The translations under genes and the position numbers were made by a program. A stretch of 64,000 bases of DNA, from the NCBI GenBank assembly GCA_023376005.1, contig CM042151.1:77419510-77483509 (forward strand), written 5' to 3'. The DNA comes from Doryteuthis pealeii. Its lineage: Eukaryota > Mollusca > Cephalopoda > Myopsida > Loliginidae. Under the pieces are notes generated by a model. That model ran no database searches. It was not told where the DNA came from and saw nothing but the letters and a program-made list of their open reading frames with translations. Positions 33,090 to 45,179 of this stretch are shown here, one piece after another; position 1 is the stretch's first letter; each line of letters opens with the position of its first letter.

Positions 33090-33226
33090 CCTGCCTTTTG
33101 CAAGCCAGTCTGTACGTCAAGAAAAATGTCATTTCCATGGGACTTGTCACATTGCTTTCCAAGATGAAATACAAGATGATTTAGATTAAACGAACTCGTG
33201 ACAAATTTATATCTTCGACCAAGTAT
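33090..33226 (-). other. Exon-like block upstream of copy C
   Basis: Counterpart of 17258-17394, also exactly 137 bases. The minus strand has TTTTACTTGCAG before it and GTAATTTG after it. The open frame includes FVTSSFNLNHLVFHLGKQCD and NDIFLDVQTGLQK. In the same minus-strand transcription unit it would precede the finger exon by about 125 bases, a very short intron. The domain is not recognised. If real, it would supply the N-terminus of the finger protein. Confidence 0.35.
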
Positions 33227-33391
33227 CTGCAAGTAAAAAAGAATTAGAATTTAAAAAATAAAACAAAAACATTATTTTGTATTATTCTGATTATTGATGA
33301 AGGCCAAATTTCCAAAGTTTTTAATCGAAAATATATTTTTACATTGCGAATAAATCGTACTTGTACTCACGCATACAATAATCTCTCCCCT

Positions 33392-33393
33392 CT

Positions 33394-33434
<41 letters not shown>
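33392..33434. repeat. (TA)n microsatellite
   Basis: A TA run of about 40 bases. It replaces part of the TTATTATTATT stretch seen near copy B at 17580-17600. Confidence 0.95.
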
Positions 33435-33438
<4 letters not shown>

Positions 33439-33699
33439 GCTGCGCGAATCAACATTTGGCACCTAAAGGCTTATTTCTTATGTAGTTTAATGACACAAAA
33501 CACATCCCAAAATATTAATTATATTTAGGATTAAATCATGTTTGAAAAACATTCCATTTTATTTGGTTTTAATTAGTCATAATTTGCAATTAAATCAAAA
33601 ATCCACCATTCACTCTCTTTACTTCCTGTCTGTTTCTCCCCCCTCTCAATATATTTAGAATACCTACTCATTATATGTGTTACATTCTTTATGTGCGTC

Positions 33700-33793
33700 A
33701 AGTGAGAGAGACAGAGAGACAGAAAGAGAGAGAGAAATTTATATTCTCTTTCCAGCAGACTGTGACTGTTGATGTTAAAACATTCAAATAAAG

Positions 33794-33873
<80 letters not shown>
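33700..33873. repeat. Short (GA)n and long (CT)n tracts
   Basis: GA-rich 33703-33735, then about 60 bases shared with copy B, then an uninterrupted CT run at 33800-33873. It is the mirror image in length of the copy B tracts. Confidence 0.9.
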
Positions 33874-33875
<2 letters not shown>

Positions 33876-33909
33876 GAGAAAAGACTAATGCTTTCTTTTA
33901 ATCCTCCGG

Positions 33910-35125
33910 TTTAAAATATTATTTGCTAACTTTCTTCCGGATCACAATTATCTAAACAGTCTTTTTATCTTTAACTTCAAATACAGAAAATTTTATTGAA
34001 ATTGCTTGATTAGTTGATAAGTTTTAAAGAATTTCGTGTGTTCCCCCTTATTTATATTTCGAAAGTTTATTTTTTACTAAACTTTCAATTTACAAAGCTC
34101 AAAATTTACTTAAAATTCATCGAAGGAGGGTAAACATAAGATAATTGTTTGATTTCGAAAAATAATGTAAATAATATTCGTACACAATCTGACTTAAACT
34201 TGTTTTCTTGGTTGTAAAAAGTAAAAAAATAAATAAAATTGATGTCATGTTTTAAAATAGATTTTTTTTAAATAACTTTAATTACTAATTTTTAAAATTC
34301 ATAGGGTAAATGGAGGAAACAAATAAAATAATTGTTAGTAAAAATTTAGAAAGCGACTATTCAATTAAAATAGACAAACCTACTTTTATGCTTATTTACC
34401 GGCCTTGTAAATATTGTTATTATGAATGCAAGTAATGTTAAGAATAACAACACAGATTTAACACAAAATTTTATTTATATTCATTTATATTTATATTTTG
34501 TGAAGGGTAAAGATACAAAAGTATATTCTAAATGAAAAATATTAGGCACTTCCAAAGTTGCCGTAAAATCCATATTTTACAAAATAAATCTATACCACCC
34601 TCCCCACCCGATTGAAAGAACGTACTAAAATATCAGGGAATTATCCGATTTTAATTAAATCATCACTGTTGATTTATTAATGTATAAATTTTATAAAGGT
34701 TTTATTTTATTTGAAAACTTTCTGATTTTTTTCAGGTCACTTAACTTTGACACCCCCTTTGGGGGGAGAGGGCAAAATATCAGTGAGATGTATATAATGT
34801 TAAACATATAACAGTATATGTTTAAACATATATAAATAATTAACATAATTAAACATAGTTAAAGAGTATAAATAAAAAGACAAAAGTCTGAAGGTGTAAA
34901 TAGAAGAAAAAATTTAAGGAAGTTACTCTGGTAAAAAAATACGTACCGAAAATCGGAAAATGAAATGTAAAATAAAAACTAAAAAATAATTTTTGTGGAT
35001 CTTTTTTTTTTTTTTTTACTTTTTACGATTTAATAGGCTATCATCTTATAAAATATAAAATATGCATCAAATTTAAAAGAAGGGGAGTCTAAATTATCAA
35101 TAGAGTTTTTTTCTACAAAAATTAT
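33910..35125. repeat. Segment absent from copy B; part has an inverted copy at 59.26-60.1 kb
   Basis: Noncoding, AT-rich. The stretch 34550-35125, together with the following 35130-35400, aligns in reverse orientation with 59260-60100. Shared words include GATTTTTTTCAGGTCAC, TAAATAAAAAGACAAAAG, GTACCGAAAATCGGAAAAT and TTAGAAACTTAAAATTAG. It is probably an interspersed element, class unknown. Confidence 0.6.
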
Positions 35126-35593
35126 TAGATAACAATAACAAACTAAAGTAGTTTTTAAATATTTATTTGTTTTTAGATTCTGAAAATATGAAATTAGAAA
35201 CTTAAAATTAGGCATTTCATATTTTAAATGAATTTTATATATTAATTTACCATAGCAAAAATACCTAGTTAAATCAGAATGTTTTGAAATAAGATAACTG
35301 ATACATTAAAAAATTCATTTATTGATAAATCAACATTGAAAATTTCACTAAAATTAGAAAATTCCCTGATTTTTGTAATTTTTTTCCAAATCAGGGAGGG
35401 GAATAAGTTTATTTTTTAAATTACAGATTTTAGGTAATCTTAGACAGCGATGACGGACATGTTTACGATAAATTTGAGCGAAAGTGACCGAAAAAATAGT
35501 TTAAAATGTACTAAAAATAAATTATATAATAGTGATTTTTTCAACAATCTAACCCGAGCTAAATGGGTGACCCAACCAGTCATGTCTTTTTTA

Positions 35594-35638
<45 letters not shown>
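35594..35638. repeat. (TA)n microsatellite
   Basis: An uninterrupted TA run of about 42 bases. Confidence 0.95.
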
Positions 35639-35714
35639 GATCATTTCTCCGGAAATTTGATCTCTCAGTGACCGAAAGATACATACTATGTATTTAATAG
35701 TTTAAAAACACCAG

Positions 35715-35851
35715 TCCCCGCTGTCAGTGGGCGAGGGGATAAGATATCGGACTACCATGCGGTCAGTCTGAGTTCGAACCCTACCCAAGGATAGTTGTGT
35801 CTAGCCACACTGAAGAGGCATGATATGCCGAAACGCGTGTCTGTGGATGAC

Positions 35852-35912
<61 letters not shown>
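35715..35912 (+). mobile_element. tRNA-derived SINE head followed by (TA)n(TG)n
   Basis: GTGGGCGAGGGGATAAGATA resembles an A-box arm and GAGTTCGAACCCTACCC is a good B box. It continues to CCGAAACGCGTGTCTG, a tail motif similar to the CCGAAACGTTGTAC of the foldback at 20.8 kb. A compound microsatellite at about 35858-35912 closes it. Confidence 0.65.
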
Positions 35913-35921
<9 letters not shown>

Positions 35922-37409
35922 TTGTTTGTTTGTGTATGTCTTTGTACGTATGTGCAATATATCATAACTTATTAATGACAACTGATTGTTGCTTATGAAT
36001 TCACATCTAAAAATTCGATCTATCAGACGTAGTTTGTTAATTCTATTATGTTAATAAATTTTTGATATAAATTAAGGTTTATGTTTTTGACATGAATTTT
36101 CGATAAAGGGAATATGAAAATAAGGATCATAGATTTTTTCTCCTAATATTTACCTCACAATGATATTTTACGTTAGAATCGTTTAGAAGTTTGTACTTGA
36201 CTTTATATTCAAACATGATAAAAATAAAAGTCCAAAACAATGAAATGAACCGTCAATACCCAAATATGGTTGTGTTATTTTTCATATAAATACGAAAAAT
36301 AATAAAATATAATCATTCTTATTATTAAAAAGATAAAATAAAAAAGAAATATCTCATCTTTTGGTTTTCCACAGTCGTCAAAGAACAAGCACGTATTTAG
36401 TAAAGCTTATCGTTCTAAAATAAAATATGTGAATGGCGTCAATAAAATGATCCCAACATGCCCATAAATGAATCACCAGTTTCATAATGGACACTGTACA
36501 AAAATTAAGAAAGTTAACAAATCAACTTAAAGTCGTTTTCTGATTTAAACGTTTTTCCTTCAATACTTATCATGATTTTCAATTTATCATTTTAATTTTT
36601 CATTTCCTAAGATTTTAAACATTTATATAATTATAATTTGGTCCTGATGTAAGAGTTAGGGAACAATATATATTATTAAATGATACCTTTACATTTAATT
36701 AAGCATAGTGTATTTCAGTTCCTAGGGAAACAGGATTTTTAAAGAATAAATAATTTTAATATACAAAAAAGAAATGCTCACTGTAAAATATTAAAACAAA
36801 CATTTCCCCCTCCAATATAATACGTCAGTCTGTTGCGTTATTTTCCTAAACTAAATTAAATTATTCAATTAGATGTCATGTCAAAATATATTCTATGTTA
36901 AACAAGTCTAAAAATATAATTTTCATTTAATGTTGCTTGTAAAATAAATATTTATGTATATAAATTACTGTTGACTTGTGATTGCAAGGCGGGTGAATAC
37001 AATAAAAAGCGATTGTTGTCTTCAAAGCAATGTAATAATCTTCCCAGTGGAATAAAAGAAACAAAACAAAACAATTACTACATAACAAACGATGAGAAAT
37101 TACATGCAAATGTAGATACGAAAATTAATTTTCATTAAGACACTTGAAACCTTATGACTCAAAAAATTATAATGAATTCTTAATAGCATTATATATAAAA
37201 GAATACATTCAAATAAATAAATATGTAGAAAAGAATAATAAAAATGATTATAATAAAAACAAAAATAGTTTTAACAATATTAACCATAATTTTGTTTAGT
37301 AAGTTAAAACCAATATAGGAAATAATTAAGAAAAAATGTCTCACGATAAAGTAAAATTCAATATCGCTAAATTGACACACATATTGGACGGTACTTCCAT
37401 AGATTCCCA

Positions 37410-37660
37410 CCCAGGTAAAGACGATGGAGTGGCCTATTGTCAATATCAACTGGACAGCGAGGGAGTTGTTCCCCTTTTCGCTAGCACTTGATCAGAAGAT
37501 TATTTTTTAGTCTGAGATGGAGCGCCACTCTACCCGCTCCTAAAATTACTGCACTGATCCAAGCTTTGCTACTCATGCGCTGCGTTGGTGAGTTTCAGAA
37601 TTGAACCCGGAACTTTGTGATTCCAAGGCGGATGCTCTACCGATCTAACCAAACCAGCCC
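37410..37660 (-). mobile_element. tRNA-derived SINE, variant subfamily (C counterpart)
   Basis: Counterpart of 19151-19395; the minus strand begins GGGCTGGTTTGGTTAGATCG with B box GGGTTCAATTCTG. It keeps the start and end better than the B copy. Confidence 0.8.
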
Positions 37661-37914
37661 TGAAGAAGACCAATATTCCCAGCATGCACCATACAGTGAA
37701 CCTAAGTGAAAACTAGTCAATCCTTCCGACAATGCAGCACCCAATTGTATACTAGAAAAAATAGAAACAAAATATCAACTTAGTTTGAAAACCTGGCAGT
37801 TACCAAGCACTTTTGACTTCATGCACTCACTAGCCTGTGTGTATGTGTGTATACCAACCCCCGCGCACGAGCAGGGTGTGGCAAGATTCAATTTTTGAAG
37901 AAGAGATTAACGGG

Positions 37915-38135
37915 ATTGAATTTAAAGTTTTCCTTCTTCTAGACGGTTTGCCGAACCGAGGTTAAAGAGCCTATGCTGCCCTACTATTTATCCATAGCTG
38001 AAGGGAGAGTAATTGCATGCATACCTTTCCCAATTGTATTAGCGCAATATGAAATGTAAACAGCATCGTCCGGGATTTAACTCCTAGTCGACGAGTCCAT
38101 TTCCTACGACTCTAAACATTACATCTCGCACCTCT
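37915..38135 (-). mobile_element. SINE insertion with empty site in copy B
   Basis: The interval from AACGGGATTGAATTTAAAG to CACCTCTAG interrupts sequence that is contiguous at about 19705-19712 near copy B. The minus strand has GAGATGTAATGTTTAGAGTC (A-box-like) and GGAGTTAAATCCCGG (B-box-like), and ends GAAGAAGGAAAACTT. A related worn copy is at 44080-44205. Confidence 0.6.
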
Positions 38136-38446
38136 AGCCTTTATATCAATATATATCAGTGTGTTCGTATCAATCTATATATCTATCTGTTTATAATGCT
38201 AATCTATGAGAACCACCGGAGAATATATTAAGCCAATCATAAAAAAACATAAATTTAGTTGTATTTGTTGTTTTTTTACTCATATTAAAAAGTATTTCCG
38301 AAAGATATATAATTAAGTTCTATTTATTGTTAGCTAATAAATACAGATACCTACAAGTATTGATATAATTGGTAGATTTCCTGATGGCTATATCGTTAGT
38401 TTGATAAAAAATAATGATACCTAAATTCATTTATGCCTTGAGCATC

Positions 38447-38525
38447 TCACTTGTTACAATGGCGGGCATGCTACGATAGCGAACAATTATTCGTGGGTTC
38501 GATTCGAACTGCCTGACCCGAACTA
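38447..38525 (+). repeat. Degenerate tRNA-like SINE head (C counterpart)
   Basis: Counterpart of 20052-20130, with the B box GGGTTCGATTCGAACTG. Confidence 0.5.
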
Positions 38526-40519
38526 CTGTCATTTTTCTAGTACAGTGATTACTTTTATTGAATACATTTAAGAAAGACTGAAGGACAAAAATGAGTAGTT
38601 CTATTAAATTATCTACAGAGATACAGTCGATTTCTTAAGAGAAGATATATTTTGTTTAAATTTAAATATATGTGGATTTCTCATATATTGACATTCCAGA
38701 TCGTTATGATTATCGGAGTATCTTTAAAGAGAAAAAATTGAAGAAAAAACAACAAAATAACCATTTATTAATGTCACCCAGTAAAACTAGAAAAAAAATC
38801 ACCCCCCCTCTCATCATGGAATTAATTGAGACTAAGAAAATATATCAGCAATATTCACTTAATTGTTTATATGTGAATGGAAAGTATAAGTGGTTATGAG
38901 GGATGCATAAAGTTAAATGTTTGAGAGGCTCCGATTTAAGTTAAAAAGTGTATAGGAAAGAATTCAGCAAATTATTTAAAAGCAGTTCTGTCTTACGAAA
39001 ATATCTAACCAGTTCCAGAATTTCTATTAGATGTAAACTTATCCAAAAAGTAATATGTCCATAGCATTCCTTGTAATTTGGAATGAAATATAAATATATT
39101 TCTGATAAGTTTATGTAATTATTTCCTAAAGTATTGAAGATGTTTGAATTATATATCTGATCTAATATAAGTGTTGTGGAACAAAAAATGTTATCAAAAA
39201 ATATCTTCACACATAATTAAAAAGAAGACGTTACTTAAAGTGCATAATTTGAAAAGGCGATTTAAATATAGAATTTCAAAACTAAATGAAAATGTTAACT
39301 CTAAAAGATTAATAAAACGTGAAAATGTAGTTCATTCTATTTTACCAATTTCATGGCGGGATATTTTGTATTAATCTTTAAAATAATTCAACTTGTTCAT
39401 GCCTTTAGAATCCTCACTTAAATTCAATATTTCAAATATAATGCAGAGATTATTTTATTCTTATAATCTTTGTTTATAAACAAAGATTGATACTCCTGAT
39501 GCTGTTCCAACTTCCATTATCAATTCAAACCGGTCGATTAAGAGCGACTCAAGAAAGAAAGTAATTTTTATTTGATTATCTTTTTAGAGATTAGGTCGTT
39601 TTATTTTAAGAGAAGTGATATTTTGTTCAATTTCTGGGCTAATTTAATTTCATTAAATTAAGATTATTATCTGAAATGAACAGCTGGTTTAACTATTTAT
39701 CGCCTCTAGGAAGATTTTTGTGCACGTTAAATCTATCGATTATTTACATGAGGAGGTTTAGAATATAAAGGAAAACCAAATTGAAAGAATAGAAAGAGTA
39801 TTTATGGTAATAAGTATAACATTATTTTTAGTTGTAAAATAATGTTTTCTTTGAAAATACGATTGCTTCAAGAAATGGAATAATATCTAAACGAATGGTA
39901 TAAAACAAGTTTAACAGATTACATAAGCTACAAAAACATATGTACGCTTTCAATAGGTTCGTCTGTAAACTCTCAGTTAAGAAAGAAACGAAAACATATA
40001 TAGATTCTCCAAGTATTAATTCGTAGTCAAATTCTTAAAAAATGCATAATACCCTTTGGTCTAAGTGTTACGGGAGGAGGGGGCATACAAAGTTTGTTCG
40101 ACACTTATCTTCCTACAATATTATTCACTCTCCTCGGTAAATTGTTTAATCAATGTAACAAAATACTAGTGCTAGGTCTGAGTCAAAGAAATAAATCAAA
40201 TCTTTGTAATACGGAATATAACTAGTGAAAAATGAAAACAGAAAATACGAATTCAAACAAATATATAAAATTGTTTACCAGATAATTTTCTGAAAATTAA
40301 ATATGTCCGCCTTCTTTATGGTGTTGGTTTTGCCTTTCAAAATTGTTATTCATTCAGTTTGATTGTTGAAGTTTTATTTGTACGTTAAAGTAGATGTTAG
40401 GAAACCCCTTCTTGTATAATTTGGAATCGCCCAGTTATTTGATTTACCTCGCCCTGTTGAAATGGCCTGGTCTGATCATTATATTGGGGATTATGTTTTG
40501 TAGCCTTTTTATAATTTTG

Positions 40520-40590
40520 TCTTAAAACAAATCATGTAGTGTAATCATTAACCAGATGGATTAGCAGGTTATTGTACGGAGTTTGTTTTC
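40520..40590 (+). repeat. Worn tRNA Gln-like SINE head
   Basis: Counterpart of the second unit of the 22585-22790 dimer (GTAGTGTAATCATTAACC, then TTAGCAGGTTATTG). The B box is gone. Confidence 0.45.
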
Positions 40591-40826
40591 CATCATCATT
40601 TTGTTGGGTTTTTTTTCGTGTTTTCACAACGAAGTTAAATTTAGTAAATAAATATTTCTCTCTTGCTATAGTACAGAGGCGTATTGGTCTTATTTTATTT
40701 TTTAAGTTCTCTTCGCATTTTCATTTTAATTGCCCTCCATTAGATGACTGATATCTATGTTCTCCGGAGATGTGAAAGTGGTTTCAGAAACTTTTTTCAC
40801 GTCTCGCCTGTATTTCTTCCCCATTT

Positions 40827-40831
<5 letters not shown>

Positions 40832-40900
<69 letters not shown>

Positions 40901-40921
40901 GTGTGTGTGTGTGTGTGTGTA
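40832..40921. repeat. Compound (TA)n(TG)n microsatellite
   Basis: TA run of about 60 bases passing into a TG run of about 20. Confidence 0.95.
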
Positions 40922-41219
40922 ATGTTTTCATCAAATGTATTTCTTCCACATTTATATTTGTTTTAACTGTTTTTCTGACATGAAAAAAATTATTCGTCAC
41001 AAATAAATAATAACTTGAATTAAAATTGTACATTGATATTTCTACAAATAGTAGTGGAATTTGTAGTAGTATAAAATATTCTTTGTAAGTAACAGTTTTT
41101 CACGTTGCTTGAGTATGGAAACGCATTGGGGTTTTAGGCCCCTCACTTTTTTTCTATTTTAATAACCCTTCCCTCCTCTATTAGAAAACAGTGAATCAAG
41201 TTCTCCGGACCTCCCTATC

Positions 41220-41690
41220 GGTTGGGGCGTTGGAATGCACTGATTGCAACTCTGCAGAGGCGTAAGACTCCCCTAAACGGGACCACCTGTTGGCCGTGGG
41301 TGGCGATCCGTGATGCTTAAGGACGGAGTCTTGGTGAATGAGCAGTCCATGACATGCAACACTCCACTTAGGCCTTTACTTGGCTAGACGAGCGGTCAGA
41401 GAGCCCCCTCCGATCAATCGGTTGGTCATCTCAAGCCCTAGCAACTATATGATTGCCCCAATCCTATTGCCCTTATGGCAAGCCCTAACCATTTTTTATC
41501 ATATGCGTGCTAGAAGGCCGTAGCCGGGGGTCTAAATGTCCTGGGAATGACGTTAAACTCTATCTGATGGCGAGGTTCCAGTTCTGGAGGTTTGGGGAAT
41601 GTGGAGCACCCCTTCATCACCATTGCTCGCTGGTCCACTCTGACCTGGAGTGGTAGTACCTGTTAGCGTCTATAGGTTAAATAGAAAAAT
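41220..41690 (+). repeat. Dispersed repeat of about 450 bp, reference copy
   Basis: Full-length relative of the copy at 24395-24790 and of the halves at 14385-14505 and 31390-31630. Begins near TCGGTTGGGGCG and ends near GTACCTGTTAGCGTC. Noncoding. Confidence 0.7.
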
Positions 41691-41739
41691 GGATTTATGA
41701 AAAAAAATCGATTATCCATTAAGAATTGATTTATTTCAA

Positions 41740-41800
41740 AACTTTATCAGCATTAAATGACCCACTGAGGTTGATGTGTCGTAAAATAAAACAAAACAAA
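41740..41800 (-). repeat. Isolated SINE tail
   Basis: CATTAAATGACCCACTGAGG then TGATGTGTCGTAAAAT matches, as the complement, the tail of the 5S SINE family. No head is attached. Confidence 0.5.
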
Positions 41801-41849
41801 CAAGCAAACAAAATTTCTCCGGAGATGTCAAATTTGTTTCAGGATTTCA

Positions 41850-42560
41850 AAACTCGTATTCATATTTTGACAGGTTAACTGGTTTCTTTTATCACGTCAG
41901 CTTTTGAGGGGGATGATCCGTGTTGCATGATACAGTGCCGAATTGTTGACCCTCGGCTAAGTGTAGAGAAAGAATACCATTTATTAGTAACTGCATTCCA
42001 GATAACCTTACATCGGCCTGAGCCCTGGAGAAGTAACCCATCTTTTTACACCCAGATCCATAATTTTGCCCTATATAGTCGAAATATTTCGTAGATCAAT
42101 TGATTGATTGATGTATTGTACGTCTTACTAATAATAGAAGGTAAATAGCCATACAGTTGCTTTTGTATACCGTAATGTATTCAAGAAAGCACAACGCATA
42201 CTTGTGTAGTTTCATCTAGTTTTTTTCTCTAAGTATTTTGTTTGAGTTCAAGTGATGCAGCCATGCAATTGCGCTGACACGCAACAGCTCAGATCAGATT
42301 TCCATATGATTGATAATCTGTCTACAGCAGTCCATGCATTTCCTATGCGTTTATTAACATCACCTTTTGTAGATGAGATATTACTAGCTAGGTATGAGAA
42401 CTGGTCTACTAATTTCAGAAGCTTATCATCCAGTGCGGAGATAAATCCACCTTATTTTTAAATAAGGTGGACATATCTCCGTTTTATCTGAGTTCACATA
42501 GTGATCAATGCCATTTACAACCTTCACTAGGCTATGCTAGAAGTGCTAGATAGCCTAGTC
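41850..42560 (-). mobile_element. Non-LTR retrotransposon remnant
   Basis: On the minus strand, heavily mutated peptides parallel the LINE fragment at 13500-14085: a 'DVNKR' segment, an antisense of DEILLARYENW at 42370, QLYGYLPS and CIMQHGSSP. It is too worn for a clade call. AATAAGGTGGA at 42446 and its inverted partner make a hairpin with TCCACCTTATTTTTAAATAA. Confidence 0.5.
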
Positions 42561-43447
42561 CGCATCTGTAAGTTTCTGCGGAATATCGCTGTTTCTTGAC
42601 ATTTTTTTAGCGTGAAGCTTTTTTCTTTCATTAGATCTAATGACGTTCGTATCATACACCCTAGGTATATTATAAATAAAAAATGTTGATAATGTATCCC
42701 TTCGTTGGACTATTTCCAAGTTATCCTATAAATATGTGACTTTATATGTGACTTTTTTATATATTATTTTAGACCAAATTAAAGTCTACACTTTTTCATG
42801 AAAGAAAATCTAAATTGTAAGCCAAGTATAAAAACATAAATCTAGATATATTGGATTGTTCGGAAAGTAATTACATTTTAACTGAGATAACATAAAAACA
42901 AATGTAATTTAAATTTATTTAAATATCATCATCTAAAATGTAATCACCTTCATTTCCAACGACTGCGACACAACAGAAAGGCAGATATTTTATTATACGT
43001 TTAAAGACATTTTTAAGTTTTCCCGAAGAAAAATGTTTTACCCTTCTAAATATTTAATCAAACAAATCTAAATCTGTTGAGTATTGAGGATGTAGAAAAA
43101 TAATCTTAATGATCCCATCTTTTCTTGGATCTGTTGAAAATGAAGATTGTTACTTTTTTATGATAATATCTAAATAAATTCTTAAAATAAGATGGTTGTA
43201 TATTTTGAGCACCATTGCTAAAATACTAGTCATTTTTACAGACATTAATCTTAGAAACTTCAGATAGAATTATTCTCGAACTGAGTCTTATGAGAAAATG
43301 TCTTTCTTTCAAAACACATAAGCACTAAAAAATTATTAGATCAAATTATAAACTGAAAAAATAAACTCACACAGAGACAGAGACAGATAGAGTAAGCGAA
43401 AGGGTTGTACAATATTTGAAAAATTGCAACACCTTGTTAATCAATGT

Positions 43448-43451
<4 letters not shown>
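42561..43451. other. AT-rich region, no gene seen
   Basis: Continues from the LINE remnant; the part to about 42780 may still belong to it. Nothing else can be supported. Confidence 0.4.
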
Positions 43452-43528
<77 letters not shown>

Positions 43529-43530
43529 GA
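43452..43530. repeat. (GA)n followed by (GACA)n
   Basis: About 50 bases of GA repeats run into seven GACA units. The two opposite-strand frames through it are low-complexity artefacts. Confidence 0.95.
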
Positions 43531-44388
43531 CAGATAGAGTGATAGGAAAGAAAGGTACAATATGTGAAGTAATAAATGTGCCGTACGTATATATATCGTA
43601 AGAAATCATAAATTGAATTAATAATGTTTATAGTTTAAACACCGAAATACAATTCGAAAAGATAACTTTTATAAAGAAAATAAAAATTAGAAAAATGGCG
43701 AACATAGTAATACGGCTTCTAAAGTAACAAATGAAAATGAATTAGATAAAAGTACATACGAAAATAATTAAAAAATACCGCAACTATTAGAAACTACATA
43801 AGAACCCCTATCGACCGCTCTTGAGAATTTGTCAGTTTTGTTACGTTATCATTAAATGAATTTAATTATTCTATAAGTTTTATGTTATCATACACTATAT
43901 AGAATTATTCTATAAGCTTTCCCGTTTAAACAGTTAAAATTAATGGTAATTGATATAAATTATTCTTGGTAATTGTTCTCTAATTATAACAGGAACTTGA
44001 ATATTACCTACTGTATAGATTTATAATTGATTATAAATTGCTGTGTAGATGTACTTAAGGGCGTATATTTAGTCTTAACCCTTAAACCGAGAGTAGAGAT
44101 GAATACATACCTTTTCTGGGTGTAATTAGCACAAAGTAAGACTCAAACAATCTCGTCCAGAATTTGAACTTTGTAGGCCGAGTCAAGTTTCTTCAACACC
44201 CATTACTCTCAACTATTAAAGTTTTAAATAATTTTTGTAATAAGTTTCAGATAAAAATACGTGTCTGTACTTTGTTCGCTATCTACACCAATGTCTATGG
44301 AGGAATGTTCAAAAACCTTTTGGCAAATATTTAGCCTCAGAGCAGAAGTAACTTTAGTCTAATTTATGCATGCGTATAAAAAGAGTTT
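43531..44388. other. AT-rich region with a worn SINE at 44080-44205
   Basis: Minus-strand GAAGAAACTTGACTCGGCC, AAATTCTGGACGAGATTG and GGTATGTATTCATCTC resemble the SINE inserted at 37915-38135. Otherwise no supported feature. Confidence 0.4.
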
Positions 44389-44402
44389 ATATATATATAT
44401 AT

Positions 44403-44462
<60 letters not shown>

Positions 44463-44480
44463 CGTGTGTGAGAGAGAGAG
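44389..44480. repeat. Compound (TA)n(TG)n(GA)n microsatellite
   Basis: TA 44391-44424, TG to about 44470, then a short GA run. Confidence 0.95.
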
Positions 44481-44699
44481 TGAAAGAAAGAGAGATACAT
44501 TATAAAGATAGAATAAATTGGTTGAATGAGGAGTACATCAAGGAAAACACAGAGAAATAAAATAAGATACGTATCAATTGACATCCCAACGACAGTTGGA
44601 CACTCTCTACAAACAATACCTGCGATGACACTGTAATAGATTCTGTCAGCCTTCGTTCTTCGCTGATTGAAAGTGGGGATATTTGTTTTTTCCTTACCA

Positions 44700-44983
44700 G
44701 AAATGAAGCGTTGATCCATTATCTTGCTAAACTGGATACCAGAGATAAAGAATTGAAAAATGATCTAGAGAACAAATGCTCGTTGTTAAGGAGTGTTGAA
44801 GGTTTTCATCTTTTTAAATACTCACCCGCTTCTACATCATCTAGTCTTTTTTCTATTCAATTCCTTAAATACAAATTTAAACAAAAGACAATAAAAAATC
44901 ACAAACACAATTCAGTATTTCAAAACAAACAAAATTTATCAAATAGACATCTGTTTAAATTATACACATTCCTGGTTGTTTAA
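44700..44983 (+). other. Exon-like open frame, unknown
   Basis: A T-rich tract ending CCTTACCAG at 44700 is followed by an open frame with HYLAKLDTRDKELKNDLENK, a possible short coiled coil. The rest of the 90 codons is Lys/Asn/Ser-rich and AT-driven. I cannot assign a family. Probably not a gene. Confidence 0.2.
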
Positions 44984-45027
44984 TATGTCTGTAAATCAAC
45001 AAAATTATAATTTTGATAATACTAAAA

Positions 45028-45070
45028 AAAACATTTTCTTCATAAAATTCTTTTATGAAGAAAATGTTTT
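45028..45070. repeat. Perfect hairpin, 20-bp stem
   Basis: ACATTTTCTTCATAAAA and its exact complement flank the 3-base loop TTC; A and T runs extend the stem to 20 bp. There is no T-run typical of a terminator in context and no adjacent gene. Confidence 0.9.
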
Positions 45071-45179
45071 CTTAGCATTACGACATTCGGTATTATCAAA
45101 ACTACATGTAATTGGTATTAAAAAGTTCTGGTACGAAAAAGAAAAAAAAATAGAGGGAGAAAATAAATTCGACTTGTTG

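Larger units (their letters stand above)
32964..40720. repeat. Paralogous flank of copy C (matches 17092-22840)
   Basis: Collinear with the flank of copy B, with extra material: 33910-35125, 35520-36530, a SINE at 37915-38135 and the compound microsatellites. No finger exon or other coding exon is evident apart from the 137-bp block. The rest is AT-rich. Confidence 0.8.

Noticed and set aside
45028..45070. Rho-independent terminator
   Set aside because: No upstream gene, and eukaryotic context.
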